DNA of 64,000 nucleotides from Luteithermobacter gelatinilyticus (GTDB lineage Bacteria > Pseudomonadota > Alphaproteobacteria > Sphingomonadales > Emcibacteraceae). Below are positions 44,490-56,952 of this stretch, in pieces. Under the pieces are notes generated by a model. That model was not told where the DNA came from. It saw only the letters and a list, made by a program, of their open reading frames with translations, and searched no databases. Both the position numbers and the translations under genes were made by a program. Position 1 is the first letter of the stretch; every line of letters begins with the position of its first letter. The stretch is from the NCBI RefSeq assembly GCF_005849285.1, contig NZ_CP040517.1, forward strand, positions 1,618,501-1,682,500. Reading direction: 5' to 3'.

Positions 44490-45116
44490 ATGAAAGTCCT
44501 TTCCTTAAAATCACTGCGCCGTCTGGTCATGCTTTCTCTAATCGGTTTTGCCAATTTATGGGTCGTCCAGTCCGCGTCGGCTCTGGTTCTGGATATCGGT
44601 ACGCCGGGCAGCGGCGGCTGCTGCAGTTTCGGCACCCGCGGCTACTGGTTCGTCGCACCCACCGATTTCACCCTGACAAAACTGAGCCTGCCCAACGAGA
44701 CCGTGACCGACAGCACCATTGAAGTGCTGAAGTTCAATGTCACCCCGCCCGAGTTTTCTGCAACAACCAATGATTTCACCTCTCTGGGCTATTGGGAAGA
44801 TGTCGCCTCTGTGGCCACCTCCCTGTCTTTTTCCGCCGGGGATATTGTGGGCATTCTGGGCTGGGCCGACGGGAAAACAACTTACCGCGACAGTTCAGGG
44901 GATTACAATACAACACTGGGGGGTGAAGCCTTGGCCCTGTCACGTCTCGGCTTCCAGGATCTGGGGCAGGCCTATGATGTTTGGGCCGAAAGCAATGGGT
45001 CTATCGGTATGATTTTCATGGAATATGAACTCACACAGGTTCCCGAGCCTGCACCGCTGGCGCTTGTGGGGCTGGGACTTTTGGGCCTGGGTCTGGTTAG
45101 AAAACGCCGGAACTGA
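44490..45116 (+). CDS. PEP-CTERM sorting-domain exported protein
   Basis: 208 residues. A signal peptide (about 1-31, SLIGFANLWVVQSASA) is followed by a Ser/Thr/Gly-rich secreted region with no recognised enzyme motif and a pair of Cys in GGCCSFG. The C-terminus has the full sorting signal: VPEP (about residue 184), a hydrophobic helix PLALVGLGLLGLGLV and a basic end RKRRN. Such proteins are cut and sorted by exosortase (EpsH/XrtA) and are linked to exopolysaccharide and biofilm matrix; no exosortase is in this window. I chose ATG 44490, with AGTAGGG 6-7 nt upstream. Preceded by a sigma-54 promoter, followed by a terminator. Confidence 0.92.
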   Translation: MKVLSLKSLRRLVMLSLIGFANLWVVQSASALVLDIGTPGSGGCCSFGTRGYWFVAPTDFTLTKLSLPNETVTDSTIEVLKFNVTPPEFSATTNDFTSLGYWEDVASVATSLSFSAGDIVGILGWADGKTTYRDSSGDYNTTLGGEALALSRLGFQDLGQAYDVWAESNGSIGMIFMEYELTQVPEPAPLALVGLGLLGLGLVRKRRN

Positions 45117-45146
45117 TTGAAAATTCCCGAACAGATATCCTCAAAG

Positions 45147-45180
45147 GGCCTCCTGATTTTTCAGGGGGCCTTTTATTATT
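45147..45180 (+). terminator. Rho-independent terminator after the PEP-CTERM gene
   Basis: GGCCTCCTGA (45147-45156) pairs with TCAGGGGGCC (45161-45170) across a TTTT loop (one G-U wobble), followed by TTTTATTATT. Confidence 0.9.
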
Positions 45181-45197
45181 CAGGAAGCTTTTTATTA

Positions 45198-45647
45198 TTA
45201 AGAACAGGCTCGGGTCCCTTCGCCATACAGTTCATTGGCGCGGGTTTCAAAGGCGTTGATCATTTTATGTACAGCCTCTGTAAACAGGCCGCCGACCATT
45301 TTTTCAAACAGCTTGTTCTTAAATTCAAAATCCACCAGAAATGTGACTTCGCTACCGCCATCGTCGGTCGGCTTGAATTCCCAGCTGTTTACCAGATATT
45401 TCAGGGGGCCCTTGACATATTCGACCTCAATCCGGTTTTCCTTGAGCTGAACATGAGACGTAAAACGCTCACGGAACATCTTAAAGCCAATGATGAGATC
45501 CGCATAAAAGCTGCCCGGTTTGCGGTTATAAATGCGCGTACCCTGACACCAGGGCAGAAAATTCTGGTATTCGCCCACATTGGCAACCAGCTCATACATC
45601 TGGTCCACCCGATACGGTAATTTGCGCTGATCGGTGAATTTGGGCAT
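45198..45647 (-). CDS. COQ10/RatA-like START-domain protein
   Basis: 149-residue SRPBCC/START-fold protein starting MPKFTDQRKLPYRVDQMYEL, with VGEYQNFLPWCQGTRIY and a C-terminal long helix LFEKMVGGLFTEAVHKMINAF. In bacteria and mitochondria this family (COQ10) helps ubiquinone function; the E. coli relative RatA was described as a toxin that blocks ribosome joining. In alphaproteobacteria it sits after lipA, as here (16 bp). I favour the quinone role. Confidence 0.9.
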   Translation of the reverse strand: MPKFTDQRKLPYRVDQMYELVANVGEYQNFLPWCQGTRIYNRKPGSFYADLIIGFKMFRERFTSHVQLKENRIEVEYVKGPLKYLVNSWEFKPTDDGGSEVTFLVDFEFKNKLFEKMVGGLFTEAVHKMINAFETRANELYGEGTRACS

Positions 45648-45663
45648 GGGATATATGGCCGGT

Positions 45664-46674
45664 TTAAGAGGATTGATTGGGGTTCAGGCGCACCATTTCC
45701 TCAATATCAACCGGCGCATCAGTGGACTCGAGGGATCCCGTCCCCTCGCGGGCGAGTTTTTCCGCGCGGGCCGCTTTCAGTTTTTCAAAATCCTCGCCCG
45801 CATGGTGCGAAGACCGCGTGAGCGGAGAAGAGGAAACCATGAGGAACCCCTTGGCCCGGGCCATTTTGGCGTAAGCTGCAAACTGATCCGGTGTAATGAA
45901 TTCTTCAACCGCAGCATGGCGCGGGGTGGGCTGAAGATATTGACCAATGGTGATAAAGTCGATCCCCGCCGAACGCATATCGTCCATCACCTGATGCACT
46001 TCCTGCCGGCTTTCACCAAGCCCCACCATAATGCCCGATTTGGTAAAAATGGTGGGATCCGCCTGTTTCACCTTGTCCAGCAGGCGCAGGGAATGATAGT
46101 AGCGTGCCCCCGGACGGATCCGCGGGTACAATCTGGGCACGGTTTCCAGATTGTGGTTAAACACGTCCGGTTTGGCCTCGATAACTTTTTCCAAAGCCCC
46201 CGGTTTGTTGCGGAAATCAGGCGTGAGGATTTCGATGGTGGTCTCGGGAGCTTCTTCCCTGAGCCGCCGGATTACCTTGACAAACTGATCCGCCCCCCCG
46301 TCCGGCAGATCATCCCGATCTACGGAAGTGATAACAATATGGTTGAGCCCCATCTTCCCGGCCGCAATAGCCACATTGTCCGGCTCAAACGGATCCACCG
46401 GATTCCCCTTGCCGGTTTTGATATTACAGAACGCGCAGGCCCGGGTGCACGTATCCCCCAGGATCATCACAGTGGCGTGTTTTTTCTGCCAGCATTCACC
46501 GATATTGGGGCAGGCCGCCTCTTCACAAACCGTGTGGAGACTGAGATCCCGCATCATTTTGCGGGTCTCGTGATACCCCTTGGAGACCGGCGCTTTCACC
46601 CGGATCCAGTCCGGTTTGCGCAGACGGTTTGCATTATCCCTCAAGGTTGTGACTTTTTTGCGTTCTGTACTCAC
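45664..46674 (-). CDS. lipA: Lipoyl synthase
   Basis: Radical-SAM enzyme that inserts sulfur into octanoyl groups of lipoyl domains, serving the pyruvate dehydrogenase genes beside it. 336 residues. Both 4Fe-4S sites are visible: the auxiliary cluster [12 protein letters not shown] and the radical-SAM site [29 protein letters not shown] and a C-terminal Ser-rich region with [15 protein letters not shown] follow; the Arg-Ser-Ser element is the auxiliary-cluster Ser ligand. It lies about 50 bp after lpdA; the gap holds a tandem repeat. Confidence 0.97.
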   Translation of the reverse strand: MSTERKKVTTLRDNANRLRKPDWIRVKAPVSKGYHETRKMMRDLSLHTVCEEAACPNIGECWQKKHATVMILGDTCTRACAFCNIKTGKGNPVDPFEPDNVAIAAGKMGLNHIVITSVDRDDLPDGGADQFVKVIRRLREEAPETTIEILTPDFRNKPGALEKVIEAKPDVFNHNLETVPRLYPRIRPGARYYHSLRLLDKVKQADPTIFTKSGIMVGLGESRQEVHQVMDDMRSAGIDFITIGQYLQPTPRHAAVEEFITPDQFAAYAKMARAKGFLMVSSSPLTRSSHHAGEDFEKLKAARAEKLAREGTGSLESTDAPVDIEEMVRLNPNQSS

Positions 46675-46695
46675 AGTCCTGCTTTCTTCAAGAAT

Positions 46696-46731
46696 TTAAG
46701 TCCGCCCTAAAAATTAAGTCCGCCCTAAAAA
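46696..46731 (-). repeat. Two tandem 18-bp repeats over the lpdA stop codon
   Basis: On the minus strand TTTTTAGGGCGGACTTAA occurs twice (46731-46714 and 46713-46696). The first copy contains the last lpdA bases and its TAG stop. A duplication here leaves the protein unchanged. Confidence 0.92.
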
Positions 46732-48146
46732 TGGAGAGCTTTGCCATAGGCGTCAAGTACTGATTCATGCATCATTTCAGAAAGTGTTGGATGCGGGAAG
46801 ACAGTATGCATCAGTTCGCTTTCCGTGGTTTCCAGGGTTCGCGCCACGGCATATCCCTGAATAAGTTCGGTCACTTCCGCCCCTACCATATGCGCGCCCA
46901 GCAATTCCCCGGTTTTTTCATCAAAGACGGTTTTAATCATGCCTTCGGCTTCCCCAAGGGCAATAGCCTTGCCATTGCCGATGAAAGGAAAGCGTCCCAC
47001 TTTGACCGTATAGCCCTTTTCCTTGGCGGCCTTTTCCGTAAGCCCCACGCTTGCCACCTGCGGCCGGCAATAGGTGCACCCCGGAATATTGGACTTATCC
47101 AGGGGGTGCAGGTCCCTAATTTCCTTATGTCCCTCATCGCGTGCAATTTTTTCCACGGCGATAACCCCTTCATGACTGGCCTTGTGGGCAAGCCAGGGTG
47201 CCCCGGTGAGATCGCCAATGGCATAAATTCCCTTGATCCCGGTATATCCCCATTCATCGGTCACCACATGACCTTTTTCGACCTTGATGCCATTTTCTTC
47301 CAGCCCCATATTTTCAACATTGCCGGTGATCCCGATCGCCAGAATCACCCGGTCCACTTCCAGGGTCTGTGGCCTGCCTTTTTTGTCTTCGATGGTACAG
47401 ACCACGGACTTTTTCTTTTTATCCAGCTTGGTCACCGAAGCGCTGGTGATCAGTTTCATGCCCTGATCCTTGAAAGACTTGGCGGCAAAGGCAGAAATTT
47501 CCTCATCTTCCACTGGCAGAATACGGTCCAGCATTTCCACCACCGTGACATCCGCCCCCAGTTCATTATAGAAACTGGCGAATTCAATACCAATGGCCCC
47601 CGAGCCGATCACCAGAAGGGACTTCGGCATTTCTTTCGGGGTCATGGCGTGTTTATAGGTCCAGACCAGTTCCCCGTCTGCCTTTAGATGCGGCAATTCC
47701 CGCGCCCGGGCCCCGGTGGCAAGAATGATGTGCCTGGCCTCCACATCAGCCACGGCCTTCCCGTCTTTTTCCACCTTCAGCTTGCCGGGCTTTTCCAGCC
47801 GGGCAAAACCGTCAATTACCGCAATTTTATTCTTTTTCATCAAGTGCTTGACGCCGGAATTGAGCTGGCCGGCAATTTTGCGGCTGCGTTTGACCACCTG
47901 CGATAGGTCAAAATCGACATTTTCCGCACTCAAGCCGAAGTCCGCAGCGTGTTTCATAGTGTGAAAAACTTCAGCTGACCTCAACAACGCTTTGGTCGGA
48001 ATGCAACCCCAGTTAAGACAGATCCCGCCCAAATGTTCCCGTTCGATAACGGCAGTTTGATATCCCAGTTGCGCGGCCCGGATGGCCGCCACATATCCGC
48101 CGGGACCGCCGCCCACCACCACAATATCAAATTTTTGCTGAGACAC
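46725..48146 (-). CDS. lpdA: Dihydrolipoyl dehydrogenase (E3)
   Basis: FAD enzyme that reoxidises lipoyl groups of pyruvate dehydrogenase. 473 residues. FAD site VVVGGGPGGYVAAIRAAQLG, redox disulfide GGICLNWGCIPTKALL, NAD site LLVIGSGAIGIEFASFYNELG, second FAD contact GIYAIGDLTG, and the C-terminal interface HPTLSEMMHES with the catalytic His-Glu. It follows pdhC by 12 bp. Confidence 0.97.
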   Translation of the reverse strand: MSQQKFDIVVVGGGPGGYVAAIRAAQLGYQTAVIEREHLGGICLNWGCIPTKALLRSAEVFHTMKHAADFGLSAENVDFDLSQVVKRSRKIAGQLNSGVKHLMKKNKIAVIDGFARLEKPGKLKVEKDGKAVADVEARHIILATGARARELPHLKADGELVWTYKHAMTPKEMPKSLLVIGSGAIGIEFASFYNELGADVTVVEMLDRILPVEDEEISAFAAKSFKDQGMKLITSASVTKLDKKKKSVVCTIEDKKGRPQTLEVDRVILAIGITGNVENMGLEENGIKVEKGHVVTDEWGYTGIKGIYAIGDLTGAPWLAHKASHEGVIAVEKIARDEGHKEIRDLHPLDKSNIPGCTYCRPQVASVGLTEKAAKEKGYTVKVGRFPFIGNGKAIALGEAEGMIKTVFDEKTGELLGAHMVGAEVTELIQGYAVARTLETTESELMHTVFPHPTLSEMMHESVLDAYGKALHF

Positions 48147-48158
48147 AGGCTCCTCCTC

Positions 48159-49448
48159 TTACAACAGCATGGCGGTCGGGGTTTCCAGATAGGTCTTCAG
48201 CGCCTGAAGGAATCTGGCCCCCACGGCCCCGTCAATGGCCCGATGATCACAGGCAAGGTTCAGCGACATGAGGGTAGCGACGCTGAGCTCGCCATTTTTC
48301 ACCACCGGGCGCTGCTCTCCCATGCCAACGGCCAGAATAGCGGCCTGCGGCGGGTTGATGACGGCCTGAAACTGCTTGATGCCGAACATGCCCAGATTGG
48401 AAACGGAAAAGGTGCCGCCCTGATACTCTTCAGGGGCAAGTTTGCCTTCCCGGGCTTTTGCCGCAAGCGCCTTGCTTTCTTCGGAAATCTGTTGGAGCCC
48501 TTTTTGATCCGCCCCCCGGATCACCGGGGTCACCAGGCCGCCGTCAATGGCCACTGCTACAGATATGTCCGCTCTCTCGAACTGGCGCATGACGTTCCCG
48601 GCAAATTGTACATTGGCCTCGGGCACTTTTCTAAGCGCCAGCGCACAGGCCCGGATGATGAAGTCATTGACCGAAATCTTATACTCATCACTCATGCTGT
48701 TAAGTTGTTTGCGGGCGGCCAAAAGATTGTCCAGTTCCACATCAATGTGCAGATAAAAATGCGGCACGGTCTGTTTGGATTCCGTAAGACGCTTGGCAAT
48801 GGTTTTACGCATGCCGGAAAGCTTGATTTCCCGATATGGCGCATCACCTTCAAGGTCCGCTCCCGCCGCTACTGCTGCTGCCGGTTTCTCAGCGGGAGTG
48901 AACGCTTCCACATCCCGTTTGACAATGCGCCCGCGCGGCCCGGAGCCCTTGATGTCCGCAAGGTCATACCCTTTTTGTTGGGCCAGCCGTCGCGCCAAGG
49001 GAGAAGCAAAAATCCGTTCTCCCTTCCCCTCACCCTTATGAGTTTTATTTTCTTCTGACGCTTTCTCCGGCTGGGACGAAACGGCTTTTACATTATCAAG
49101 GCTTTCTTGAGTAGCCCGATCTTCCTGTTTCGGGGTTTCTTCTGCAGCCGGCATTTGACCGGTCGATGCAGCGGGTGTGTAATCGTCAAGAACAGACCGA
49201 TCTTCTCCCTCTTCCAGAAGCAGCGCAATCACCTCGCCGACTTTGACATCTTCAGTGCCTTCCGCTACCAGGAGCTTGCCCACAACCCCTTCATCAATAC
49301 CCTCAAATTCCATGGTGGCTTTATCGGTTTCGATTTCGGCAAGGATGGTGCCGCTTTCCACGGCGTCCCCTTCCTTTACCGTCCATTTGGCCAATGTCCC
49401 GCTTTCCATTGTCGGGGACAGGGCCGGCATACGAATTTCAATAGGCAT
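48159..49448 (-). CDS. pdhC: Pyruvate dehydrogenase E2, dihydrolipoamide acetyltransferase
   Basis: 429 residues. Lipoyl domain at the N-terminus with the lipoylated Lys in [17 protein letters not shown]; a linker rich in Glu, Ala, Pro and Lys; the peripheral subunit-binding domain ([20 protein letters not shown] and [12 protein letters not shown]); and the catalytic domain ending with [17 protein letters not shown], which holds the active-site His. It forms the core of the complex. Located 18 bp after pdhB. Confidence 0.97.
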   Translation of the reverse strand: MPIEIRMPALSPTMESGTLAKWTVKEGDAVESGTILAEIETDKATMEFEGIDEGVVGKLLVAEGTEDVKVGEVIALLLEEGEDRSVLDDYTPAASTGQMPAAEETPKQEDRATQESLDNVKAVSSQPEKASEENKTHKGEGKGERIFASPLARRLAQQKGYDLADIKGSGPRGRIVKRDVEAFTPAEKPAAAVAAGADLEGDAPYREIKLSGMRKTIAKRLTESKQTVPHFYLHIDVELDNLLAARKQLNSMSDEYKISVNDFIIRACALALRKVPEANVQFAGNVMRQFERADISVAVAIDGGLVTPVIRGADQKGLQQISEESKALAAKAREGKLAPEEYQGGTFSVSNLGMFGIKQFQAVINPPQAAILAVGMGEQRPVVKNGELSVATLMSLNLACDHRAIDGAVGARFLQALKTYLETPTAMLL

Positions 49449-49466
49449 GTTTCCTCTCCCCTTTGA

Positions 49467-50912
49467 TTAATCCCTGTAACAGACAGCCTTGGCGGCCTTG
49501 ACCACGCTGTCCACGGAAACCAGCGCCAGCTTTTCCAGATTGGCGGCATAGGGCATGGGCACATCCGCATCGGTGCAGCGCATCACTGGTGCGTCCAGAT
49601 AGTCAAAAGCCTCTTCCATAAGACGGGCAGAAAGTTCCGCCGTCACCCCGCAGGTGGCCCAGCCTTCATCCACACACACAGCCCGGTTGGTTTTTTTCAC
49701 CGATTTGATGACCGTGTCGATATCCATCGGGCGGATAGTTCTGAGGTCCACGACTTCAGCACTAATGCCGTCTTCTGCCAGGCGGTCTGCGGCCTCCAAC
49801 GCCACTTTCATGCCGATGCTGTAGCTGATCAGGGTGACATCATCACCTTTCCGCGCCACTTTTGCCTTACCGATGGGCACCGTATAGTCCTCCACATCCG
49901 GCACCTCGAAACTCTGACCATATAGAATTTCATTTTCCAGAAAAATTACCGGATTGGGATTGCGGATCGCGGATTTCAGCAAGCCCTTGGCATCCGCCGC
50001 GCTATAGGGAGAGACCACGATCAGCCCTGGAACATGTGCATACCAGGCGGCATAGTTTTGCGAATGCTGGGCCGCGACGCGTGCCGCCGCACCGTTGGGA
50101 CCACGAAATACAATGGGACAGCGTATTTGCCCTCCGGACATATAGTTTGTCTTGCCCGCGGAATTGACAATCTGGTCAATGGCCTGCATGGCAAAATTGA
50201 ACGTCATGAATTCCACAATTGGCCTGAGCCCCGCCATTGCCGCGCCCACGCCAAGACCGGCAAAACCATGTTCGGTGATCGGCGTATCAATCACCCGCCG
50301 GGCCCCGAATTCATCCAGCAACCCTTGAGTCACCTTATAGGCCCCCTGATATTCGGCGACCTCTTCCCCCATCACAAAAACCCGCTCATCGGCGCGCATT
50401 TCCTCGGCCATGGCGTCCCGAAGCGCTTCGCGCACCGTCATGGTGGTAAAGGTGGTGCCTTCGGGCAATTCCTCTTCTTCAGGGACTGGCGGAGCTGGCG
50501 CCGTCAATACAGATGCCTCAGCGTTCTTTTCTTTTGCCTCTTTCCCGGAAGAGCCTGCCGCCTGTTGCTCTTTTTGCGTTGAGCTCTCCGGCATTGAACT
50601 TTCTGGCATTGAACTTTCTGGCATTGAAGAAGAGGTCCCATTGATTTCTTCCAGGGCGGACCGATCTTCCCCGTCTTCCAAAAGCACGGCAATCAGGGTG
50701 CCGACCTTGATGTCTTCACTGCCTTCATCAACCAGAATTTTCCCGACGATCCCTTCTTCATCGGTTTCCAGTTCCATGGTGGCCTTGTCGGTTTCGATTT
50801 CCGCCAGCACATCACCGGCGGAGACCCTGTCTCCTTCCTTAACGTTCCATTTGGCAATGGTGCCGGATTCCATTGTGGGCGACATGGCGGGGAGTAAAAT
50901 CTCTACGGTCAT
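49467..50912 (-). CDS. pdhB: Pyruvate dehydrogenase E1 beta with N-terminal lipoyl domain
   Basis: 481 residues, about 140 longer than plain E1-beta. The extra N-terminus is a lipoyl domain with Lys in [17 protein letters not shown], joined by a linker with repeats of Ser-Ser-Met-Pro-Glu and an Ala/Pro/Glu-rich stretch. The transketolase-like part begins [20 protein letters not shown], has [17 protein letters not shown]-like text (here [18 protein letters not shown]) and a C-terminal ferredoxin-like domain [17 protein letters not shown]. This architecture is known from alphaproteobacteria. Two lipoyl domains are thus encoded in adjacent genes. Confidence 0.97.
   Translation of the reverse strand: MTVEILLPAMSPTMESGTIAKWNVKEGDRVSAGDVLAEIETDKATMELETDEEGIVGKILVDEGSEDIKVGTLIAVLLEDGEDRSALEEINGTSSSMPESSMPESSMPESSTQKEQQAAGSSGKEAKEKNAEASVLTAPAPPVPEEEELPEGTTFTTMTVREALRDAMAEEMRADERVFVMGEEVAEYQGAYKVTQGLLDEFGARRVIDTPITEHGFAGLGVGAAMAGLRPIVEFMTFNFAMQAIDQIVNSAGKTNYMSGGQIRCPIVFRGPNGAAARVAAQHSQNYAAWYAHVPGLIVVSPYSAADAKGLLKSAIRNPNPVIFLENEILYGQSFEVPDVEDYTVPIGKAKVARKGDDVTLISYSIGMKVALEAADRLAEDGISAEVVDLRTIRPMDIDTVIKSVKKTNRAVCVDEGWATCGVTAELSARLMEEAFDYLDAPVMRCTDADVPMPYAANLEKLALVSVDSVVKAAKAVCYRD
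50590..50628 (-). repeat. 15-bp in-frame tandem repeats in the pdhB linker
   Basis: GGCATTGAACTTTCT (plus-strand reading) occurs at 50590-50604 and 50605-50619, with a partial third copy from 50620. It encodes repeated Ser-Ser-Met-Pro-Glu units in a flexible linker, where length changes should be tolerated. Confidence 0.9.
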
Positions 50913-50937
50913 CTCTGACGTCCTTTAATTTTGATTT

Positions 50938-51981
50938 TTATTCAGCAACCAAAACGTCCGTGTAAAGCTCGGAAGGATCCGGCTCGGGACTTTCCTGAGC
51001 AAAGGTGGCGGCTTCAGCGACAATCGCCTTGATTTCCTTGTCCACCTCTTTCAGCTCCTCCTCTGTCATGTGCTTGCCATCCAGCAGACGCTGTTTGACC
51101 TGATCAATCGGATCATGTTCGGCACGCATTTTCTGTACTTCCTCTTTGGAACGGTATTTGGCCGGATCAGACATGGAATGTCCCCGATACCGATAAGTCT
51201 TCATTTCCAGGAGAATAGGCCCCTTGCCACTGCGGGCCCATGCCACGGCCCGGTCTGCGGCTTCTTTCACAGCCAGTACATTCATGCCGTCTACCGCTTC
51301 GCCCGGGATGTTGAAGCTTTCTCCCCGGCGATACAACTCCACCTGTGATGAAGAGCGCTTGACCGAAGTGCCCATGGCATACTGGTTGTTTTCGATCACA
51401 AAAACTACCGGCAAATGCCAGAGTTCAGCCATATTGAAGGTTTCATAAACCTGCCCCTGATTGACAGCGCCGTCACCAAAATACACGACCGACACATGGT
51501 CCGTGTCGCGGTATTTATGGGCAAAGGCAAGGCCTGCCCCAATCGGAACCTGGGCCCCGACAATGCCGTGTCCCCCGTAAAACCCGTGTTCCACACTGAA
51601 CATATGCATGGAACCGCCTTTCCCCTTGGAAATACCGTCCCGACGCCCGGTCAGTTCCGCCAGGATCACCTTGGGATCAATACCGCAGGCCAACATATGC
51701 GCATGATCGCGATAACTGGTGATCACCGTATCGCCTTCTTTCAGCGCAGCCTGCATGCCGGTCACAACCGCTTCCTGCCCAATATAAAGATGGCAGAAGC
51801 CGCCAATCAGGCCCATGCCGTACATTTGGCCGGCCTTTTCCTCGAACCGGCGCATCAGAAGCATGTCTCGATAATAATTTTTCAGTTCTTCTGGGCTGGC
51901 CTTATATTCTTTGGGTTTCACCGTCTTTCGGCGGGCGGCCGGCTTACGGGAGGAAGTGGAAGATGTTGTTCTTTTTGCCAT
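50938..51981 (-). CDS. pdhA: Pyruvate dehydrogenase E1 alpha
   Basis: Thiamine-diphosphate E1 subunit, about 347 residues. After a basic Ser/Lys-rich start (MAKRTTSSTSSRKPAARRK), family blocks appear: MLLMRRFEEKAGQMYGMGLIGGF, YIGQEAVVTGM, GKGGSMHMFS, GHGIVGAQVPIGAGLAFA, and the ThDP/Mg site VVYFGDGAVNQGQVYETFNMA. The regulatory Ser-loop YRYRGHSMSDPAKYRSKEE is present. I prefer ATG 51981, which has AAAGGA upstream though very close; GTG 52005 is in frame without a ribosome site. First gene of the pdhABC-lpdA-lipA operon. Confidence 0.96.
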   Translation of the reverse strand: MAKRTTSSTSSRKPAARRKTVKPKEYKASPEELKNYYRDMLLMRRFEEKAGQMYGMGLIGGFCHLYIGQEAVVTGMQAALKEGDTVITSYRDHAHMLACGIDPKVILAELTGRRDGISKGKGGSMHMFSVEHGFYGGHGIVGAQVPIGAGLAFAHKYRDTDHVSVVYFGDGAVNQGQVYETFNMAELWHLPVVFVIENNQYAMGTSVKRSSSQVELYRRGESFNIPGEAVDGMNVLAVKEAADRAVAWARSGKGPILLEMKTYRYRGHSMSDPAKYRSKEEVQKMRAEHDPIDQVKQRLLDGKHMTEEELKEVDKEIKAIVAEAATFAQESPEPDPSELYTDVLVAE

Positions 51982-52079
51982 GATCCTTTGCCTAATAATT
52001 TCCACACACTGTTTATGCAGGTCCCTCTGCGAACTCAGATACTCTATAATTGTTAAAAGTAATTGAAAAACAACAGAAA

Positions 52080-52112
52080 AATAGAATTAACTTTATAATG
52101 GTTAATTCTATT
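52080..52112 (-). promoter_or_regulatory. 12-bp inverted repeat upstream of the pdh operon
   Basis: AATAGAATTAAC (52080-52091) and GTTAATTCTATT (52101-52112) are perfect inverted repeats with a 9-bp AT-rich spacer, about 100 bp before pdhA. The two centres are about two helical turns apart, so a dimeric regulator could bind on one face. On the minus strand a weak promoter TTGTTT-N18-TTATAG follows downstream. It is too AT-rich for a good terminator and has no U-tract. Confidence 0.5.
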
Positions 52113-52210
52113 GCAATTGCGAACATGCCCGCATCAAAATCTAAGCGATTGTAAACTATGGAGGAAATTTTCACCCAAAATGAAATCGGAAATAAAATTA
52201 CAAATCAGGT

Positions 52211-52531
52211 TTAATTTGAGGAATTTTCCAAAATGATGATCTCGTCGGTGTGGCTATAGCCCAGATAGCGCCGCGAAAGTTCCTCCAGATAATCCGGATC
52301 CACATGCTCCGGGCGCAGCAGGCGAACATGCGCCTCGAGCCTTTCACGTTGTTTGTGAATGGCGTTATATTGTTGTTCCAAAAGCTGAATATCCTGCTTG
52401 AGCTGAAAATGCGCCTTAAGCCCGTTATTGCCGTTCAGGGCATGAAAACCAAAATACACAAGCACCAGGAAACTGACCAGCGGGATGGCCATTTTGCGAA
52501 AGCGAAAGGATATGTCTTGCATCTTTTTCAT
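52211..52531 (-). CDS. ftsB: Cell-division protein FtsB/DivIC family
   Basis: 106 residues: a short basic cytoplasmic start, one membrane helix (MAIPLVSFLVLVYFGFHAL), and a periplasmic coiled coil (LKQDIQLLEQQYNAIHKQRE) ending with the family PEHVDPDYLEELSRRYLGYS region. It joins FtsL and FtsQ at the division septum. It sits between eno and pdhA, the usual place in alphaproteobacteria. A terminator upstream isolates it from eno. Confidence 0.93.
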   Translation of the reverse strand: MKKMQDISFRFRKMAIPLVSFLVLVYFGFHALNGNNGLKAHFQLKQDIQLLEQQYNAIHKQRERLEAHVRLLRPEHVDPDYLEELSRRYLGYSHTDEIIILENSSN

Positions 52532-52586
52532 ACCCTTAGCGAATCACAAGTGATTCGCCCGGTCAAGATATTTTTTGCAGGTTAGC

Positions 52587-52613
52587 AAAAAGGCCGTCCA
52601 GGACGGCCTTTTT
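52587..52613. terminator. Bidirectional-looking terminator between eno and ftsB
   Basis: AAAAAGGCCGTCC (52587-52599) and GGACGGCCTTTTT-like sequence (52601-52613) form a 13-bp near-perfect palindrome with A and T runs on both sides. On the minus strand it terminates eno transcription. Confidence 0.93.
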
Positions 52614-52656
52614 ACGTCACAAAGAGATCTGTAAAGAAGTCTGGCTGACTTATGGT

Positions 52657-55606
<2,950 letters not shown>

Positions 55607-55774
55607 TTAATAATCCCGAACAGTCTGAATTATTTATAACAACAAAAGACCTGCGACACAGGAAGTTGGCACAGGCCCTGCTTTGTTTAGCGCAGTATTT
55701 ATCGCGTTTTATTTACAGACATATGCCCGTCGGCATCATACCGTTGCCACACGGAAGATATGTCTTTTGTCGTT

Positions 55775-56095
55775 TTAATCTGTTACCGGCACTTCAGGCA
55801 GTTTGGGCAGTTCCGTTTCCGGCTGTTCGGCCTCTACGGCCGGCGGCTGATCCAGAACGGAGCCATCGTCTCCATCCTCCTTGGCCAGGATCGCCAACAC
55901 AAGGCTGGTGATAAAAAACGCTCCTGCCAGAACGGCCGTTGTTCGGGTCAACAGATTAGCCGCTGAACGGCTTGAAATCAACCCGGTTGGTCCGCCGCCA
56001 ATTCCCAAAGCCCCACCTTCGGATTGCTGCAACAAAATCGTGACAACCAAGGCTATGGCCAATATCAGATGGATCACAAGAATAACTTCTTGCAT
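55775..56095 (-). CDS. secG: Protein translocase subunit SecG
   Basis: 106 residues with two membrane helices (EVILVIHLILAIALVVTILL and AVLAGAFFITSLVLAIL) joined by the conserved QQSEGGALGIGGG loop. The C-terminal tail is acidic and Pro-rich, longer than in E. coli. It assists SecYE in protein export. It lies between tpiA and pyrG on the same strand, as in many alphaproteobacteria. About 170 bp follow before pyrG; I see no clear terminator there. Confidence 0.95.
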   Translation of the reverse strand: MQEVILVIHLILAIALVVTILLQQSEGGALGIGGGPTGLISSRSAANLLTRTTAVLAGAFFITSLVLAILAKEDGDDGSVLDQPPAVEAEQPETELPKLPEVPVTD

Positions 56096-56199
56096 TGTCT
56101 AAACTCTTTTTTGTTTGAATACCTGTTCTCTTAATACCCCACGGCTTTTACTCCAAAGAGCCTGCCATGGCCAGATTTTTTTCCATTCTTTTGTATCCC

Positions 56200-56952
56200 T
56201 CAACCATAAGCCTGGAGAATGCCATAAAAACTCTCTGCTTTAAGGCTTGCTCCGCCGACCAACGCACCATTGACATTCTCAACGGCCATCAGTTCCGCAG
56301 CATTATCTGGCTTGACAGAGCCTCCATAAAGAATGCGTACTTCATCTCCGCTTTCTCCAAAACGTTCTTTAAGCACGCTCCGTATAGCGGCATGAACCTC
56401 GGCCACATCCGCTGCTGTAGGGGTTTTCCCCGTGCCAATGGCCCAGACCGGCTCATAGGCGATGATGGTGTTGATCGCTTCCGCTTCCTCGGGCAAAGAC
56501 GCCACCACCTGCTCCGTGACCACCGCAAGGGTCTGCCCATTGTCTCGTTCCGCTTCGGTTTCCCCCACACAGATGATGGCTACAAGTCCTTCGCGCTGAG
56601 CAGCAGAAGCCTTGGCCCTGACCATATCATTGTCTTCCCCGTGGTCGCTGCGCCGCTCGGAATGGCCAACAATTACATGACTGCACCCCAGGTCCTTCAA
56701 CATTTCGGCGGAAATATCACCAGTATGCGCCCCGGCGCGGGCCGTATGACAGTCCTGTCCGCCAATCGCGATGGAACTACCCTTAGTGGCTTCAATAGCA
56801 TGTGCAAGCAGGGTTGCCGGCGGACAGACCAGCACATCGCAATGAACGTTTTTTTCACTGATCAGCTTTTGCAGATCCTCAATTTCCTGAACGCTGGCCT
56901 TCAGGCCGTTCATTTTCCAGTTGCCCGCAACAAGCGCTTTGGGAGCCGCCAT
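56200..56952 (-). CDS. tpiA: Triosephosphate isomerase
   Basis: Interconverts glyceraldehyde 3-phosphate and dihydroxyacetone phosphate. 250 residues. Active-site Lys in AGNWKMNG, His in [12 protein letters not shown], Glu in [17 protein letters not shown] (loop 6 follows), and phosphate site [15 protein letters not shown] and [14 protein letters not shown]. It is the first gene of the tpiA-secG-pyrG-eno direction and faces the ppiD-like gene across a 448-bp intergenic region. Confidence 0.98.
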   Translation of the reverse strand: MAAPKALVAGNWKMNGLKASVQEIEDLQKLISEKNVHCDVLVCPPATLLAHAIEATKGSSIAIGGQDCHTARAGAHTGDISAEMLKDLGCSHVIVGHSERRSDHGEDNDMVRAKASAAQREGLVAIICVGETEAERDNGQTLAVVTEQVVASLPEEAEAINTIIAYEPVWAIGTGKTPTAADVAEVHAAIRSVLKERFGESGDEVRILYGGSVKPDNAAELMAVENVNGALVGGASLKAESFYGILQAYG

